From the NCBI RefSeq assembly GCF_943181405.1, contig NZ_CALPBY010000005.1, positions 62,001-126,000 of the forward strand: a stretch of 64,000 nucleotides of DNA, written 5' to 3'. The notes under the pieces are model-generated. The model was given only the letters and a program-made list of their open reading frames with translations, ran no database searches and was not told where the DNA came from. The position numbers were made by a program, and so were the translations under genes. This DNA is from Cellulosimicrobium sp. Marseille-Q4280. Its GTDB lineage: Bacteria; Actinomycetota; Actinomycetes; Actinomycetales; Cellulomonadaceae. This document shows positions 62,254-64,000 of this stretch, piece after piece (position 1 is the first letter of the stretch; each line of letters starts with the position of its first letter).

Positions 62254-62580
62254 CGTGCCCAGGAACTCGCCCCTGACGAACGCGCACCTCTAGCAGCCGC
62301 CTGGTGCGGGTTGCACCGGACGGGCCGCCGCGATTCGGCACGTCGGAACTGACCGATGCTGAGCCACGCCAGAATCGGTTTCCGGATGCTTGGAAACCCC
62401 TCCTTCGGTGGGTTCCCGGCCGCGCGCCCTCCCGCGCTGGCCCTGGTCGACCATCCGCTACTCCGCCGTGTCGCCGGGCATGCCGATGCGCGTCGAGAGC
62501 GCCGGGCAGGCGTGCGCGGTGGGTGCTGGTGCTGAGCCAGGTGCCTCCGTGATCGGTTGGATCGCGGAGGCACTCAGGAT
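62254..62580. other. No gene recognised
   Basis: This 327-base stretch between arr and the end of ctaA has open frames on both strands but none with a family match, a ribosome site or convincing codon bias. I see no strong hairpin or repeat. It may be degraded coding DNA. Confidence 0.5.
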
Positions 62581-63546
62581 TCAGCCTCGGGTCCTGGATG
62601 CGGTGGGCTGTGCCCCCGAGGTCGATACTGGTCCGTGCTCGACGTCGCCGCGTGCATCGAGCAGGACCCGAACGGCGCCGATCCAGACCAACGCAGACCC
62701 GAGAAGGTGCAGCACGACGGCGAGCTCCGGCAGGCCGGACGCCACCTGGAAGACCCCGACCGCTGCCTGGGTGGCGAAGAGCACGAGGAACACCGTCGTG
62801 CGCCAGTGCACCCTGGCGGTGACGGTGTGCCGGCTGGCGAACCACAGCGCGAGAGCGACAATCCCGGCGAGGGCAGCCACCGCGCCATGCAGGACGGTGA
62901 CGACGGTCCAGTCGAACGGCATGCGCGGGACGTCCGCCGAGTCGCCGGCGTGAGGCCCGGTCCCGGTCACCAGCGCCCCCAGGAACACGAGCGCAGCCGT
63001 GGCAGTCAGCAGGACGCCCGCGAGCCGCCGGACCTTCGGGCCCGAAGCCTCCGGCGGGCGAGCGTCCTCACGCGCCCGCACCTTGTGCCATGTCACGGTG
63101 GCTGCGGTCACGAGCAGCATCGCGGCGAGGAAGTGGCCGGCGACGACGTACGGGCTGAGCCGGGTCCACACGGTGATCCCCCCGACGACCGCATTCAGCA
63201 CGATGACCCAGAACTGCGCCCAGGCCCATCGGGTGATGACCGAGTCCGCGTCCCGCTGCAGTCGGGCGACGACGATGAGCCATCCGACGATCACGCACAG
63301 AACGACCGCCAAGAGCCGGTTGCCGAACTCGATCAGGCCGTGCACGCCCATCTCGGCGGTGGGCGCCAGTGTTTCGGCGGTGCAGTTCGGCCAGGTGTCG
63401 CAGCCGAGACCAGACCCGGTGACGCGGACGATCGAGCCGGTGACGACGATCATCACGCTGGCCACCAGGGCCGTGCCGGCCGCGATCGTCAGGTTGGCGG
63501 GCCCGACCTGGACCCGTTCAGCGAGCCAGCTCAGGGGCGTCTTCAT
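62581..63546 (-). CDS. ctaA: Heme A synthase (CtaA/COX15)
   Basis: A 321-residue membrane enzyme with eight hydrophobic helices that oxidises the C8 methyl of heme O to give heme A for cytochrome c oxidase. Motifs: G-S-G-L-G-C-D-T-W-P-N-C (about 44-55, the Cys pair), E-F-G-N-R with H-G upstream (about 68-77), G-H-F in helix 4, and V-T-G-T-G-P-H-A-G-D (about 192-201), and a C-terminal H-L-L-G-S. The two Cys in the first loop match the Gram-positive/actinobacterial type. The start ATG overlaps the stop of a short upstream frame (TGATG). ctaB and oxidase genes are not in view. Confidence 0.92.
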   Translation of the reverse strand: MKTPLSWLAERVQVGPANLTIAAGTALVASVMIVVTGSIVRVTGSGLGCDTWPNCTAETLAPTAEMGVHGLIEFGNRLLAVVLCVIVGWLIVVARLQRDADSVITRWAWAQFWVIVLNAVVGGITVWTRLSPYVVAGHFLAAMLLVTAATVTWHKVRAREDARPPEASGPKVRRLAGVLLTATAALVFLGALVTGTGPHAGDSADVPRMPFDWTVVTVLHGAVAALAGIVALALWFASRHTVTARVHWRTTVFLVLFATQAAVGVFQVASGLPELAVVLHLLGSALVWIGAVRVLLDARGDVEHGPVSTSGAQPTASRTRG

Positions 63547-63760
63547 CAGTCAGGCTCCGTCGGGGTGATAAGCAGCCAGGTTCGCGGGTGCCCGGCGATG
63601 TCGGCCCCACGATATTCGGAGAGCACGAGATCGACGGCGTCTGCCTCGCCCGCCGGGATACCTCGAGGGTGGTGCAGGTCAGGATCGCGCTGAGCCCGGG
63701 GCCGCCACGCTCGCGCGCACGGATACCGATGCGGAGGGCGTTCCGGGCCCACACGGGTGC
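63546..63760 (-). pseudogene. Possible degraded small gene upstream of ctaA
   Basis: Two overlapping leftward frames each look coding for part of their length: one reads L-R-I-G-I-R-A-R-E-R-G-G-P-G-L-S-A-I, the other A-V-D-L-V-L-S-E-Y-R-G-A-D-I-A-G-H and ends in a stop that overlaps the ctaA start. This pattern suggests a short gene with a frameshift. The alternative is chance. The rest of 63548-63844 shows nothing else. Confidence 0.25.
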
Positions 63761-63844
63761 CCACGATCCCGTCCGCGGAGGTGCGCAGCTCGGCTGACCT
63801 ACCGGGCGACCCGGCGGGGCAGCGAGCCGTGCATCGGATCGTGG

Positions 63845-64000
63845 TCACGTGTCCGTCGGCGCGCTTCCCTCGCCGGCCATCTCGTACGCGCCCCCTTCGA
63901 GCCGCTCGATGAGGCCCTGGGTCCACTGGATCGCGGCGTCGGCGGTGTGCGCCCACAGGCGTACGGCCTCGACGTGGTGCTGCCAGTCGCCGTCGGGTTC
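63845..64000 (-). CDS. Hypothetical protein, C-terminal fragment
   Basis: An open leftward frame runs in from the right edge and stops with TGA at 63847-63845. The 51 visible residues (W-Q-H-H-V-E-A-V-R-L-W-A-H-T, then I-Q-W-T-Q-G-L-I-E-R-L-E-G) look like a real amphipathic helical C-terminus with normal codon bias. No family can be assigned from this piece. Confidence 0.6.
   Translation of the reverse strand, partial: EPDGDWQHHVEAVRLWAHTADAAIQWTQGLIERLEGGAYEMAGEGSAPTDT

Noticed and set aside
62246-62845. Leftward open frame of about 200 codons overlapping the end of ctaA
   Set aside because: It is out of frame with ctaA, Arg/His-rich and without domain; most of it is a shadow of ctaA.

Overview
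The window is a very GC-rich chromosomal segment from a Gram-positive actinobacterium. The translated genes (ClpC, LutABC, GTG/TTG starts, many 4-bp ATGA/GTGA stop-start overlaps) and the density of plant-polysaccharide genes suggest a Cellulosimicrobium/Cellulomonas-like member of the Micrococcales. That placement is inference from gene content only.

Layout. (1) 1-4336: a rightward catabolic operon: the end of a fumarylacetoacetate-hydrolase-family gene, a two-subunit 3-oxoacid CoA-transferase, a thiolase and an MFS transporter. (2) 4418-10892: L-rhamnose catabolism (kinase, fused aldolase/dehydrogenase, isomerase, mutarotase) with a divergent LacI regulator and two LacI-type operators. (3) 10917-15300: a flavin/F420-type small protein, then mannonate dehydratase, a fructuronate-reductase-like enzyme and their LacI regulator; uronate isomerase at 26002-27501 carries the same pair of operators and completes the hexuronate route. 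(4) 15332-25845: a putative glycoside-processing locus: Gfo/Idh/MocA oxidoreductase, NMT1-type ABC importer, TIM-barrel isomerase, a degenerate LarE-like protein, a LacI regulator, and a 1118-residue secreted protein with PA14, beta-propeller, CBM and DUF1080 (3-keto-glycoside hydrolase) domains. An identical 28-bp element in opposite orientations lies in front of the two outward-facing units. (5) 27550-40678: an ECF sigma factor, then pectin/xylan genes: GH43, a serine hydrolase, an LplABC-type importer operon with YesL and GH28, an SGNH esterase and a GH10 xylanase with two CBMs; four promoter regions share a different LacI-like operator whose regulator is not in the window. (6) 40765-45039: L-lactate utilisation (FadR-type regulator, two 15-bp operators, lutABC). 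(7) 45183-48416: NUDIX hydrolase, P-loop kinase, lipoprotein, PrmC-like methyltransferase, NTF2-like protein. (8) 48592-53924: a five-gene sulfonate/organosulfur operon. (9) 54232-58767: ClpC, an unknown protein and a double universal stress protein. (10) 58910-64000: a less orderly accessory stretch with a frameshifted YhcG/DUF1016 nuclease, a GyrA-coil-like protein, a rifampin ADP-ribosyltransferase (arr), heme A synthase and fragments.

The main theme is scavenging of plant cell-wall sugars: pectin and xylan oligomers are cut and imported, rhamnose and galacturonate/glucuronate are channelled into central metabolism, and each module is wired to its own LacI-type operator. The most novel-looking items are the 3-keto-glycoside-like locus with its LarE-like member, and a 20-bp-period inverted/direct repeat array at 45032-45190 that supplies the stop codons of both converging genes.
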